From Paracoccus subflavus (GTDB lineage Bacteria > Pseudomonadota > Alphaproteobacteria > Rhodobacterales > Rhodobacteraceae), in assembly GCF_004310345.1 (NCBI RefSeq), contig NZ_SISK01000009.1, forward strand, positions 1 to 64,000: 64,000 bases of DNA. The letters are read 5' to 3'. The position numbers were made by a program, and so were the translations under genes. Position 1 is the stretch's first letter. Each line of letters opens with the position of its first letter. Below are positions 1 through 8,340 of this stretch, piece by piece. A model generated the notes under the pieces. It ran no database searches. It saw only the letters and a program-made list of their open reading frames with translations, and had not been told where the DNA came from.

Positions 1-120
1 GCGCAAACTCGACGGCCAGAACCGCCTGCCGGAGATCATCCAGGGGATTGAGTTCCGCGACGGCCTCCGTCAACTTCAAGCCGCCGCCTGATCAGGCGTC
101 ACCAACTTTTGCCCATATCT
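1..120 (+). mobile_element. Right end of an IS256-family insertion sequence (transposase C-terminus)
   Basis: The reading frame at 2-91 encodes the last 29 residues of a protein ending in KLDGQNRLPEII and EFRDGL, which I recognise as the C-terminus of IS256/mutator-type transposases. Just after the stop, at about 98-120, is a CACCAACTTTTG-like sequence of the kind found in IS256 terminal inverted repeats, so the element probably ends there. The rest of the element lies outside the window. It abuts a truncated mprF gene, which fits insertion into that gene. The family call rests on memory of the sequence style; the exact element end cannot be fixed without the other inverted repeat. Confidence 0.6.
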
Positions 121-775
121 CCAGCAAACCGGGCGATGGTGCCTGCAATTCGAAACGGCCGATCTTCAGCCGTCGCCGGGTGACAGAGGCCCAGACCAGC
201 GGCCCGAGAATGACCAGAATAGCGGCGATTGCCAGCAGCCTGACGCTGAATGGCTGAAAGGGCAGCACCGAGGCCAGCGCCATCGGATGCACGGCAAGCG
301 CGCCCAGCCCGACCAGCGTGGCCGCCACCCCGAAGGCCATCGCCGTGAAGGTCGACACCGCCGCGATGTCATAACCATCAAGGCCTAGCCCCGAATACAG
401 CCGCCAGCGGACCGCGCCGCCGGATACGGCGGTCAGGCCGATGGTATTGCCGAAGGCATAGGCCAGAAACCCGCCGCTGATCACCACCGGCAGCGGCAGC
501 GGCTTGCCGATATGATGAAGCGCCGACCAGTCATAGGCGGCAAGGCACAGATAGCCGGCAAAGGTTGCGCCAAGCGCAAGCGCGATCAGGTGCCAGGGCG
601 TGGTCCGGATCTGATCCGCCACCGCCTGAATATCGACCGGCGCGAGAAGCCGGTAGAGTGCATAGGCACCCAGCCCGAACAGAAGTACGGCCAGAAGATA
701 CGGCGCATACGCCCGTAACCGAGCGCCAAACATCCTGTTGCTCGCTGATTCGCGTGGATAACTAATGTCCGTCAT
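92..775 (-). pseudogene. mprF: Truncated MprF-like membrane protein (N-terminal flippase part), cut by the IS256 element
   Basis: The 227-residue product has a basic N-terminus and several hydrophobic segments (about residues 25-48, 60-85, 95-120, 140-165 and 175-200). It carries the SGGAVRWRLY-type signature of the lysylphosphatidylglycerol synthase/flippase family. Intact MprF proteins are about 850 residues, with a cytosolic lysyl-transferase domain that is absent here. The last codons lie inside the end of the insertion sequence, so only the N-terminal membrane part remains. MprF normally modifies membrane phosphatidylglycerol with an amino acid and lowers surface charge. This copy should lack the transferase; whether the remnant does anything is unknown. 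Confidence 0.75.
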
Positions 776-968
776 GATTCTGCGCCTGTTCCTTGTCCCT
801 CGCCGTTGCTTTCAAAGCACGCTGGGAGCTGCACAATCACCGAAGTCGTTATTTGCCAACATCTTCAGCCATCTGCCAACCGAATAGCCATCAACTAATA
901 TTCTGATTGATAAGGCTATTGCGACCCTCTGACCTCTTCTTGGGACAAAAATTAAATATTGGTAATGT

Positions 969-2300
969 TCATGTTTCGGCGAGATTGATTTCGACACGCA
1001 AGCCGGGCGCATTGTCCTGCAACTCCAGCGTTCCGCCATGCAGTTTGACGACCGCATCGACCAGACTAAGGCCCAAGCCGCTGCCGGGCGTGCTGCGGCT
1101 GCGATCAAGGCGGTAGAGACGGCGCAGAACCTTTTCGCGCTCGTCAACCGGGATTCCGGGGCCACTATCCGCAACCGTCAGGCGTGATCCATCGACCGTC
1201 AGCGCAACATCACTGCCCGCTGGCGTGTGGCGCAGGGCGTTTTCGATCAGGTTCGCAATGATCTGACCCAGCAGAGCGCGGTCGCCCATGACCTTCGCTT
1301 TTCTGCCGATATCGATCCGCAGGTTGTGTCCGCTTTCCTCGGCGGCAGGTTCATAGACCTCGGCCATCGTCGCGGCCAGCGCCGAAAGATCGACTGGCGC
1401 GAAGCGCGCACGTGGACTGCCGCCTTCGATCTGCGCGATGCTGAGCAAGGATTGGAAGGTCGAGACGATCCCGGCCACCTCGGCTTCGGCGCGGTCAAGT
1501 GCTACGGTCGAGGCACCGTTGGGCAGTTCGTCGCGGGCCTCGGCCAATTGCACCGACAGGCGCTGAATCGGGGTTTTCAGATCATGCGCGATGTCCGCTG
1601 ATACCTGACGCAGGGCCTCGGTTGACGCCTGCTGCGCTTCGGCCAGCCGGTCGATGCCTGTGCCGACGCGCGACAAGTCATCGGCGGGGCCGGGCATGCC
1701 TGGCAGACGCGCTGACAAATCGCCGTCGCGCAACCGGTCCAGCGTGTCTTCGATTGCCGCAAGCCTGCGGGCCGAACGGCGTGCGCTGATCATCCCTGCG
1801 GCGAGGACCAGAAGGACAGTAGGCAGCAAGGTATAAGACAGAACCTGCCCAAAGACCTCGCGCAATTCATCGAAGGCATCGGCCGATTGACCGACCGTCA
1901 GCACCCCGCCCGGCACATCGCGGCTTTTGACGATGTAGCGGTCGCTCAGGTCATCGCTTCTGTCGGTCGGATCAAATTCGCGCAAACCGTTGCCCGGTAA
2001 GGCTTCGCGATAATTGCCGACAATACCATTCGCGCTCTCATAACGCAGGATCATATCCTCGGGCTCGGCTTTCGCTGAAAGCATATTGACGGCTGCAATG
2101 ATACCGGCCGCATTACCAGAGGCGGAAAGTTCGTCCAGTTCGACATCCAGCGTGCTTTCGGCGGCGTCCAGAAGTGTCTTGTTGGCCAGCCACCAGGTCG
2201 CGGCGAAGGTCAGCAGGCTGATCAGCACGAACAGCGCGACCAGCCGCAGCGTCAGCCGCATCGGCGTCGAGCGCAGGATGTCGCGCCATTCGGCCCTCAT
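969..2300 (-). CDS. Two-component sensor histidine kinase (QseC/TctE-like)
   Basis: The 443-residue kinase has transmembrane helices at about 20-39 and 154-172, enclosing a roughly 115-residue periplasmic sensor region. A HAMP linker (about 175-230) follows, then the dimerisation/phosphoacceptor motif with His239 in ADIAHDLKTP. The ATPase domain has an N box near 349-360, a DSGPGIP G1 box near 378 and a GSGLGLSL G2 box near 407. It should autophosphorylate and pass the phosphate to the regulator encoded just upstream, with which it overlaps by 4 bp. A secreted PepSY protein is encoded upstream of the pair, an arrangement common for envelope- or metal-sensing systems. The signal itself cannot be read from the sequence. 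Confidence 0.93.
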   Translation of the reverse strand: MRAEWRDILRSTPMRLTLRLVALFVLISLLTFAATWWLANKTLLDAAESTLDVELDELSASGNAAGIIAAVNMLSAKAEPEDMILRYESANGIVGNYREALPGNGLREFDPTDRSDDLSDRYIVKSRDVPGGVLTVGQSADAFDELREVFGQVLSYTLLPTVLLVLAAGMISARRSARRLAAIEDTLDRLRDGDLSARLPGMPGPADDLSRVGTGIDRLAEAQQASTEALRQVSADIAHDLKTPIQRLSVQLAEARDELPNGASTVALDRAEAEVAGIVSTFQSLLSIAQIEGGSPRARFAPVDLSALAATMAEVYEPAAEESGHNLRIDIGRKAKVMGDRALLGQIIANLIENALRHTPAGSDVALTVDGSRLTVADSGPGIPVDEREKVLRRLYRLDRSRSTPGSGLGLSLVDAVVKLHGGTLELQDNAPGLRVEINLAET

Positions 2301-2968
2301 GCTTCTATCCTGTAGCCCGCACCGCGCACGGTTTTGATCAGTTCGGTCGCGAAGGGCTTGTCTACCTTGCCGCGCAGGCGGGAGATATGGCTTTCGACCA
2401 CATTGGTCTGCGGATCGAAGCTAAGTTCCCACACAGCCTCCAGCAGCATAGTGCGGGTCTGCACGCGGCCCTTTCGGCGCAGCAGGCATTCCAGCAGCGA
2501 AAATTCGCGTGGCAAGAGGTCGATCTCAATCCCGCCGCGCGTGACCTTCCGCCTGATCAGGTCCATTTGCAGATCGCCTGCGGACAGTGTGGATTCGTCG
2601 TCACGCATCTGCGGGCGGCGGGCCAGTGCCGCCAGCCGGGCGGACAGCTCGCCAAAGGCAAAGGGCTTGACCAGATAATCGTCGCCGCCCGCGTTCAGGC
2701 CCTCAATCCGGTCATCGACGCCGCCCAAAGCGGTCAGGAACAGCGCGGGGGTCAGGTTTTTCGCGGCTCGCAGCGTGCGGACCAGCGACAGCCCATCCAG
2801 ATCGGGCAGCATCCGGTCAACAACCAGCACGTCGAAGTCGTTGGTCTGCGCGGTCAGCAAACCTTCGCGACCGTTACGGGTCAGATCGACGACATGCCCT
2901 TCTTCGCGCAAGCCATTGGCGATGTAATCGCCGGTCGTGCGGTCATCTTCTATCACCAGAATCCGCAT
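2297..2968 (-). CDS. OmpR-family response regulator
   Basis: The 223-residue protein has a receiver domain (acidic pocket ED near residue 8, phosphoacceptor Asp51 in VVDRMLPDLDG, conserved Lys in LVKPFAF near 101). A C-terminal winged helix (about 125-222) is typical of the OmpR/PhoB class, with the RGAGYRIE ending. It overlaps the kinase gene by 4 bp, so the two are translationally coupled. A GC-rich hairpin separates it from the PepSY gene upstream, so expression may be partly uncoupled from that gene. It is probably a transcriptional regulator of its own neighbourhood. Confidence 0.94.
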   Translation of the reverse strand: MRILVIEDDRTTGDYIANGLREEGHVVDLTRNGREGLLTAQTNDFDVLVVDRMLPDLDGLSLVRTLRAAKNLTPALFLTALGGVDDRIEGLNAGGDDYLVKPFAFGELSARLAALARRPQMRDDESTLSAGDLQMDLIRRKVTRGGIEIDLLPREFSLLECLLRRKGRVQTRTMLLEAVWELSFDPQTNVVESHISRLRGKVDKPFATELIKTVRGAGYRIEA

Positions 2969-2990
2969 TGGCCCCTCTTCCAGATACTAG

Positions 2991-3014
2991 GCCGGCCCCG
3001 GAAAAGGGGCCGGC
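2991..3014. terminator. Hairpin between the PepSY gene and the response regulator
   Basis: Perfect inverted repeat with 9-bp arms GCCGGCCCC / GGGGCCGGC and a 6-nt loop. It lies in the 69-bp gap after the PepSY stop. No T run follows on the minus strand, so it may act as an attenuator or RNA-stability element rather than a full intrinsic terminator. Confidence 0.5.
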
Positions 3015-3037
3015 GATTGGCAGGTCGATGGTTCGGA

Positions 3038-3619
3038 TCAGTCGTTGTCGCCGTCTTCGTCACCGTCATCATCGGCCAACTGAGTCATGGTCCCGTCAGC
3101 CGCCATGGCGAATTCTTGCGTGGTGCCATCGGCATTGGCAAGTTCGACCTCGATCGTTCCGGCCTGGCCGTTTTCATGTTCGGCGCTGATCGACATTACC
3201 TTGCCCGAACCATTCTGCTCGGCCGTGGCGACCAGTTGGGTCAGCGGCGCGCCCAGTTGCGCAGGGTCCACAATGTCATCGTCATCGTCATCGGCATTGG
3301 CTACATCGCCTTCATCCTCGGTCTTGATCACCTGGCCGGATATGGCGTCGATCTCGACCGATACCTGCTTGCCATTCGCGATGGTATCGACCTCATAGTA
3401 GCCGGTGCCGTTTTTCTCATCGAACTCGGCGGCGACGGCGCTCCCACCGCTGGCGGTTTCGGCAGCAGCGATCGCGGCGGTAATATTCTGCGGTGCGCCC
3501 AGAAAGGCCTGCACCTCGGCCTGATCGTTGCCATCGCCGCTGGCGAATGCGGTGCCTCCGGCAAGGGCCGCGGCAGAGACCGCACCAGCGGTCAGAAGGG
3601 TAACCAGTTTGCGTTTCAT
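3038..3619 (-). CDS. Secreted PepSY-domain protein
   Basis: The 193-residue protein starts with a clear signal peptide (MKRKLVTLLTAGAVSAAALA... with cleavage near AFA). One PepSY-type domain (about 30-105) has the pattern YYEVDTIANGKQVSVEIDA. A second, weaker copy may lie around 125-170 (SGKVMSISAEHENGQ, TIEVELANADG). Asp/Glu runs at about 109-116 and at the very C-terminus could bind cations. PepSY proteins are periplasmic and often sit beside two-component systems; here the gene is directly upstream of such a pair on the same strand. It may be an accessory sensor or a target of the regulator. The metal-binding idea is inference from acidic composition only. Confidence 0.85.
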   Translation of the reverse strand: MKRKLVTLLTAGAVSAAALAGGTAFASGDGNDQAEVQAFLGAPQNITAAIAAAETASGGSAVAAEFDEKNGTGYYEVDTIANGKQVSVEIDAISGQVIKTEDEGDVANADDDDDDIVDPAQLGAPLTQLVATAEQNGSGKVMSISAEHENGQAGTIEVELANADGTTQEFAMAADGTMTQLADDDGDEDGDND

Positions 3620-3830
3620 TGTCGTCTTTCCTTTCGGTTCGTCGTCGGGCGTGATTGCCTTTCGATGACCTCAATCTGGGGGTGCCGGATGACCGAAAAA
3701 TCGCTGCCGGATTACTTGTGCGTAATGTTCCGCGACTTCCGGACAACGAGAAACGCAGCGCCCCGCCGAGCGTGTCGGCGGGGCGAAATCATTCGGGTCT
3801 GCGGGGGCAAATGCGTCGCGGCAACGGCGT

Positions 3831-4061
3831 TCAGCCGGCCGTTGCCAAATCACCTTCAACAACATCCCTTTCGTCGGGTTCAGCCTCATTGGACACTTGC
3901 TGTTTTTGTGCGCCCACGGCCAGCCGCGCGGCACCTGCGACAACCAGTCCGATCACCAGCGCGGCGACTGCCATGACGGTGCCCAACCCAATTGCGGCTG
4001 CACCGGCAGAAACCAGCAGGATTGTCGCCAGGGTCGATTTCAGTCGTTTCATCTCATGCAC
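3831..4061 (-). CDS. Small membrane protein of unknown function
   Basis: The 76-residue product has a short basic N-terminus, a long hydrophobic stretch at about 11-48 rich in Ala, Gly and Val (one hairpin or two short helices), and an acidic C-terminal tail. No family is recognised. It lies about 210 bp upstream of the PepSY gene on the same strand, and its own upstream region (4062-4140) is AT-richer with room for a promoter. It could belong to the regulon of the two-component system next door, but this is only positional. Confidence 0.55.
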   Translation of the reverse strand: MHEMKRLKSTLATILLVSAGAAAIGLGTVMAVAALVIGLVVAGAARLAVGAQKQQVSNEAEPDERDVVEGDLATAG

Positions 4062-4284
4062 TCCGTTCGTTGATGATCATAGAGATGGGGCAGGTGTCTG
4101 ACAGCGCGCTGGCGGGAAGGTTACAGATCGGTAATCCTTTGAGAACTGCTCTCGGGCTCGGGCTATGATCTGCTGCTCATCCCGGTGTCAGCAAGACGTG
4201 CAGCATCTGCCGAGGCCTTTTCATCCCGGCGACGCATTCGCACCGGACGAGGACGCCCTCAAACGATCCGCCACCGGTTTTACG

Positions 4285-4602
4285 TTAACTGAGCGACAGA
4301 AGAATGGCACCGCCAGCGATCATCGTCACGCCCGCCCAACCCGCAAGACTGAGCCTTTCCCCCAGAAACAGAACGGCAATGATCGCGACAAGGACGACGC
4401 TCAGCTTGTCGATCGGCGCAACCTTCGAGGCTTCGCCAAGCTTCAGCGCGCGAAAATAGCACAGCCACGAAAAGCCCGTCGCCAGACCGGACAGGATCAG
4501 GAAGGTCCATGTCCGGGGCGAAATCGTCGCCGGATCCTGCCAATGCCCGGTGGCAACCACGATCCCTGCCGCTGCGAGCAATATGACGATGGTTCGGATA
4601 AG
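4285..4602 (-). pseudogene. EamA/DMT-family transporter, C-terminal fragment
   Basis: The frame encodes about 106 residues beginning IRTIVILLAAAGIVV and ending GWAGVTMIAGGAILLSLS. This matches the second half of the short (about 140-residue) single-domain EamA transporters, with membrane segments around the start, middle (WTFLILSGLATGFSWLCYF) and end. A natural start codon and roughly the first 40 residues are missing. Homology stops at about 4602, where sequence of an IS3-type transposase begins on the other strand. The only in-frame starts (such as TTG at 4581) lie inside a membrane helix, so the gene is judged inactive. Confidence 0.75.
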
Positions 4603-4905
4603 GCAGCATGGACGGCAAGGGCGCCTGGCGCGACAATGTCTTCGTCGAGCGCCTGTGGCGGACCATCAAATACGAGGAGGTCAACCTGCACTCCTATGCC
4701 AGCGTCCCCGAGGCCCGCGCCGGGATCAGCCGCTACATCGGCTTCTACAACAGCAGACAGCCTCATTCGTCGCTTGACGGGAGAACCCCCGATCAGGCCT
4801 ACTTCAACCCGCCAATGCCCCAAACGGCAGCGGCATAACAAAGGCGGAAACCCACTTAGGAAACGCCCAATACCTGTTCAGATCCCCCGAACCACCTCTA
4901 GGGTC
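4603..4905 (+). mobile_element. IS3-family transposase OrfB fragment
   Basis: The frame ending at 4838 (76 residues from the ATG at 4608) contains the C-terminal part of an IS3-type DDE integrase domain: WRDNVFVERLWRTIKYEEV, IGFYNSRQPHSSLDGRTPDQ. The catalytic Glu is the E of VERLWRT; both catalytic Asp residues are upstream and missing. It begins abruptly inside the EamA remnant at about 4603, so this is a one-ended fragment, not a complete element. The right end is placed only roughly near 4905. Confidence 0.75.
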
Positions 4906-5134
4906 GCGAAATCGGAATTGATGTTTTCGATTCCGACCCTCGCAAAGATCGCGGTCAGTGCCGCGAACCTGGCGGATAGCAGGGCCCATGCCTGCCAGGT
5001 GTCAAAAAATCTCATCCTGCCTCCGATCATGATGTTCGACGATCACGGATCTGACCGTGAAGACCGGGATATCTTCAAGCGGCATAATGGTCGTGCAGGA
5101 TGCATACTGCAAATCTTCGTGCTAACTGCTGTTC

Positions 5135-5644
5135 ATGGCGCCCGAACAACTTCTTCTGACACTTCTGCCCGAATTGCGCGCCTATGCGCTGTCGATCTGC
5201 AGGAAAAGCGATGAGGTGGACGATCTGGTGCAGGATTCCATCGAACGGGCGCTGCGCTCAACGACGCGGCCGCGCGATATTGCCGGCTTGCGGCCGTGGA
5301 TGTTTCGGGTCATCCGCAATCTTCACAATGATGAATTGAGAAAAAATTGCGTTCGCAGGGAATATTTTGCCCGCGAGGAACGTCTATCCGATGTGTCGTA
5401 TGCCGGGCGGGACAACGAGTCAGACATGCAGATGCGCATGCTTTTCCAGCAGCTGCCGCCTGACATGCGCGAGATTCTGTTCCTGATCGACATCATGGAG
5501 TTGAAGTATCGCGAGGTGGCAGAGATTCTGGATGTGCCCACGGGAACGGTCATGAGCCGGATCAGCCGGGCCCGGAAGGCACTCAGGGATCTGGTCGAGG
5601 GATGCGAGCGGCCGGAAAACACAGGAAGACCCAAGGCAAGATGA
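5135..5644 (+). CDS. ECF-type RNA polymerase sigma factor
   Basis: The 169-residue protein has the two-domain layout of ECF sigma factors. Region 2 is at about 10-75 (DEVDDLVQDSIERALR, then LRPWMFRVIRNLHNDELR). Region 4 is at about 105-155 with the helix-turn-helix YREVAEILDVPTGTVMSRISRARKALR. Its stop overlaps the start of the anti-sigma gene (ATGA at 5641). The sulfite dehydrogenase cluster lies just downstream on the opposite strand. I could not find in its own upstream region the GGAA-N18-CGTC motif seen at four other starts here, so it may use a different promoter. Confidence 0.92.
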   Translation: MAPEQLLLTLLPELRAYALSICRKSDEVDDLVQDSIERALRSTTRPRDIAGLRPWMFRVIRNLHNDELRKNCVRREYFAREERLSDVSYAGRDNESDMQMRMLFQQLPPDMREILFLIDIMELKYREVAEILDVPTGTVMSRISRARKALRDLVEGCERPENTGRPKAR

Positions 5645-6345
5645 GCACCTTATCCGAAACCGACTGGCAGTTGCTGAATGCCTATCATGACGACGAACTG
5701 CCCCCCGTCGAGCGCAGCGCATTCGAGCGTCGGCTGAAGGAAGAGCCGGCGCTGGACGCCGAGTTGCAGGAACTTCGGGCACAATCAGCGAAGCTGAAAT
5801 CGCTTCGTCCACGGCTGGCGGCGGCGAATGATCCTGTGCAGCCGCGGCGTCGGCTGATCTGGACCGGAATTGGCGCGCTGGCGGCAAGCCTTGCGCTTGC
5901 GTTCTATCTGGGCGCGGGTATCGGCGCGGATCCGTCGCCCGCCGCGATCCATGCTGAATTCACAGCGGCCAGCCAAGGCGACGACAACATGCCAAGCGTC
6001 GCGTCCGGTCAGCAGGGTGCCGGGTTGCCCGATCTGACGGTGGCCGGGCTGGTGCTTGTGGCGACGCGCAGCGTCGGCAAGACCGAGGCGGCGCATTATG
6101 CCGGGCCGAACGGCTGCAGGGCGACCCTGCTGATTTCCGATGGTGATCTGGATGCGCCCGGTCAGACGGTGCTGCAATTTGCGGAATGGGCTGCCAGCGA
6201 TCGCAATTACATGCTGCTCAGCGAGGGTATGGATCAGAAGCGTTTTGGCCTGATCGTTGATTATCTGAGGGGCCATACCTCCGGATCGCCAGACACGGTG
6301 GTCGCGCTGCAAGAGGCGATTGGGGAGACCCGAACCTGCACGTGA
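5641..6345 (+). CDS. Membrane anti-sigma factor partner of the adjacent ECF sigma factor
   Basis: The 234-residue protein starts at the ATG overlapping the sigma-factor stop. Residues 1-60 look like a zinc-less anti-sigma N-terminal domain (LLNAYHDDELPPVERSAFERRL). A single membrane helix follows at about 78-96 (IGALAASLALAFYLGAGIGA), then a roughly 130-residue periplasmic domain. It should hold the sigma factor at the membrane until a signal arrives. The periplasmic part resembles that of the second anti-sigma factor in the window (both end in a similar layout with a VAGLxLV segment), suggesting two related sensors. The usual His/Cys zinc motif is not seen. Confidence 0.8.
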   Translation: MSTLSETDWQLLNAYHDDELPPVERSAFERRLKEEPALDAELQELRAQSAKLKSLRPRLAAANDPVQPRRRLIWTGIGALAASLALAFYLGAGIGADPSPAAIHAEFTAASQGDDNMPSVASGQQGAGLPDLTVAGLVLVATRSVGKTEAAHYAGPNGCRATLLISDGDLDAPGQTVLQFAEWAASDRNYMLLSEGMDQKRFGLIVDYLRGHTSGSPDTVVALQEAIGETRTCT

Positions 6346-6363
6346 GGCAGATCGAGCTCCAAT

Positions 6364-6397
6364 GACAGGCCCGGACGCGGTTACGTCCGGGCCTGTC
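6364..6397. terminator. Bidirectional hairpin between the convergent anti-sigma and cytochrome genes
   Basis: Perfect inverted repeat with 14-bp arms GACAGGCCCGGACG / CGTCCGGGCCTGTC and a 6-nt loop. It sits between two convergent genes, the expected place for a shared terminator. There is no strong T run. Confidence 0.7.
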
Positions 6398-6504
6398 GCA
6401 TGTTCCGCAAAGTAGGTTTTCCGGGGCAGGGAGGAATGATCCGCTTGGAACCCGCACCTTGCGGAACAATTGCTGTTGTGCTGTTCAGAGGCGGCGCGCT
6501 CCGG

Positions 6505-6966
6505 TCATTCGGTTGCGGCTTCGGATGAAGGTTCCGCCTTGTCGGTTCCTACCGATTCCTCTGCTGCGGCATCCGTCGCATCCGTCGCATCCGTCGCATC
6601 CGTCGCATCCGTCGCATCCGTGGCGCCCGTCTCCGAAGCACCGCCGGTGACCTCGGCGACATAAAGCGCGACCGTCTCGATATCCTCTTTGGACATCATC
6701 TCTGCAAAGGCGGGCATGACGCCGATGCCGCTGGTTACGGCGGTGCGCACCTGATCGGCGGTCGGTTTCAATTCGTCGAGGCTTGGTCCGATCTCGCCCG
6801 TCGCTTCCGCATCCGCCATGGTGTGGCAGATCGAACAGGTGGGCTCGGTCCCCTCGGTAAAGATCTTTCGCCCGGCGTCGAGATCGGTTTCGGCATGTGC
6901 CGCGCCGGCGATCATGGCCGCAAGAAGGAATGCGCCGCCGAACAGGGGCGTTGTGTTGGATGGCAT
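6505..6966 (-). CDS. Periplasmic c-type cytochrome, likely electron acceptor of the sulfite dehydrogenase
   Basis: The 153-residue protein starts at 6966 and has a signal peptide (FGGAFLLAAMIAGAAHA). It has one haem motif, CSICH near residue 42, followed by a cytochrome c fold with a distal Met in GVMPAFAEMM. The C-terminus (about 115-153) is a low-complexity tail of repeated Ala-Thr-Asp units and then an acidic Ser/Ala stretch, encoded by a 9-bp tandem repeat. The gene directly follows the molybdenum sulfite dehydrogenase gene. SorAB/SorT systems have a partner cytochrome in this position, so electron transfer from sulfite oxidation is the likely role. Confidence 0.88.
   Translation of the reverse strand: MPSNTTPLFGGAFLLAAMIAGAAHAETDLDAGRKIFTEGTEPTCSICHTMADAEATGEIGPSLDELKPTADQVRTAVTSGIGVMPAFAEMMSKEDIETVALYVAEVTGGASETGATDATDATDATDATDATDAAAEESVGTDKAEPSSEAATE
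6569..6622. repeat. 9-bp tandem repeat encoding the Ala-Thr-Asp tail
   Basis: Five perfect copies of GCATCCGTC from 6569, then a diverged sixth. In the cytochrome gene this gives (Ala-Thr-Asp)n. The unit is a multiple of three, so copy-number change would alter tail length without a frameshift. Confidence 0.9.
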
Positions 6967-6991
6967 GGAATAACTCCGTCGCTTTCTGATG

Positions 6992-7020
6992 CGGTCGATG
7001 GCGGGGCCGGCCATCGACCG
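6992..7020. terminator. Intercistronic hairpin between sulfite dehydrogenase and cytochrome genes
   Basis: Arms CGGTCGATGG / CCATCGACCG (10 bp) around a 9-nt loop in the 61-bp gap between two co-directional genes. It may lower expression of the cytochrome relative to the enzyme or stabilise the upstream message. Confidence 0.45.
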
Positions 7021-7027
7021 CCTGGGA

Positions 7028-8212
7028 TCAGGTGATGGTCAGGTCGACCGCATGGGCGCGCCAGCCGTTATGGCCATAGGCGCGTTCATTCGGCTCGACC
7101 GTTTCGGGTTGAGTATCACCCGCCGCGTTGGTCGCACGGCTGGCGAGGACATGTTCCCCGGCGGGCAGATCGGCGATCAGCACAAAGGGTCGCCAGGCAT
7201 ATTCGCCCAGATCCGGACCGATGAAAGCCGCCTCTGTCCAGGTCGCGCCGTCGTCGGTCGAAACCTCGATCTTGTTGACAGCACTGGTGCCACCGAAAGC
7301 CACACCATGGATCTGCACCTTGCCGGTCGCGGCATCGGCCAGCGGACCGGTGATCCATGACTTGACGTTCATCTCGAACATCGAGGGCTGCGACGGATCG
7401 CCGGCCTCGCCAACCGGGCGCATGCGATATCCAGTCTGCTGGATCTTGGCGGGCGATTCCTCGGCGGTGAAGGCCAGCTTCTTGATGTATTTGACATTAT
7501 TGACGCCGTAATAGCCCGGCACGATCAGCCGCAAGGGGCCGCCATGGGCCAGCGGGATCGCTTCGCCGTTCATGTCCCAGGCAAGGATCGCGCGGTCCAT
7601 CAACTCGGCCGGGACCGAGCGTTCGACCTGCACCGTCTCTGCCGGAATCCCCTCGGGGATGACCTCGCCGCCAGTGCCGGTCAGCCATGTCATGCCTTCG
7701 CTGGCACCGCCCATGGCCTCGACAAGGGCGCGCACCGGCACGCCGGTCCAGATGACATTGCCGGCAGCGCCGACGCCCCATTGCGTGCCGCTGGCTTCGT
7801 GGTCGAAAAACGCGCGTCCATTGCCCGAACATTGCAGCACGCAGACGACGGTTTCGACACCAACGGTCTTCAACTGGCCGACCGTCATCGTGGTGGGATT
7901 GGCGACGCCGTCGAATTCGATTTCCCAGGCGTCGCGGTCGGCTACGATATCCTCGGGCGGGGCGGGCAGGTTGTTTCGCACGTAAAGGCTGTTGCTGGGC
8001 GTAACCAGTTCGATCCCCTGTGCGGCGCGCTTGGTCTCGATCGTTTCCTTAGTGTGAACGATCACGTCATCGGCGTTTTTCCACGCCACATAGTCGGGCA
8101 GCGCCTTGGCTTTTTCCTGCGCCATGGCGGGCAGGCCGGTGGCGATGGCCGTGGCTGCGCCCGCCGTGCCGATCAGGAAATGCCGTCTTTTGAGATTGGG
8201 TATTTTCGTCAT
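7028..8212 (-). CDS. sorA: Molybdenum sulfite dehydrogenase (SorA/SorT-like)
   Basis: The 394-residue protein starts at 8212. It carries a twin-arginine signal (KRRHFLIGTAGAA near residue 9), so it is exported folded with its cofactor. The oxidoreductase molybdopterin-binding domain (about 55-260) includes CVLQCSGNGR, whose second Cys is the molybdenum ligand in this family. A dimerisation domain (about 275-390) follows, with the NGWRAHAVDLTIT ending. Such enzymes oxidise sulfite to sulfate in the periplasm and pass electrons to cytochrome c, here encoded 61 bp downstream. A GGAA-N18-CGTC promoter-like site ends 61 bp upstream of the start. In Sinorhizobium meliloti, sorT is likewise next to an ECF sigma factor, which supports the assignment. 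Confidence 0.88.
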   Translation of the reverse strand: MTKIPNLKRRHFLIGTAGAATAIATGLPAMAQEKAKALPDYVAWKNADDVIVHTKETIETKRAAQGIELVTPSNSLYVRNNLPAPPEDIVADRDAWEIEFDGVANPTTMTVGQLKTVGVETVVCVLQCSGNGRAFFDHEASGTQWGVGAAGNVIWTGVPVRALVEAMGGASEGMTWLTGTGGEVIPEGIPAETVQVERSVPAELMDRAILAWDMNGEAIPLAHGGPLRLIVPGYYGVNNVKYIKKLAFTAEESPAKIQQTGYRMRPVGEAGDPSQPSMFEMNVKSWITGPLADAATGKVQIHGVAFGGTSAVNKIEVSTDDGATWTEAAFIGPDLGEYAWRPFVLIADLPAGEHVLASRATNAAGDTQPETVEPNERAYGHNGWRAHAVDLTIT

Positions 8213-8273
8213 TGTTTCCTCCCTTGGTCGCGGATGGGCCGGCAAAGCTGAAACCGGCCCTCCACCTGGCATA

Positions 8274-8299
8274 GACGTGCAGCGCGGCGAATTTATTCC
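8274..8299 (-). promoter_or_regulatory. Putative ECF-sigma promoter for the sulfite dehydrogenase gene
   Basis: On the minus strand GGAATAAATT is followed, 22 nt after its first base, by CGTCTAT. The same GGAA-N18-CGTC spacing occurs at three other starts (9217-9242, 10579-10604, 10629-10654). The start codon is 61 bp downstream, leaving room for a normal 5' leader. Confidence 0.6.
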
Positions 8300-8340
8300 A
8301 TCGCGTTTCGGAATATTTGCGCGCGTGCCGCTGTTCCGGA

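Noticed and set aside
2387..3976. A long plus-strand open frame of 529 codons
   Set aside because: It runs antisense to the response regulator and PepSY genes, which have clear domains; the long frame reflects high GC codon bias.
6569..6622. Possible CRISPR-like array
   Set aside because: Units are 9 bp, contiguous and without spacers; they encode the Ala-Thr-Asp tail.
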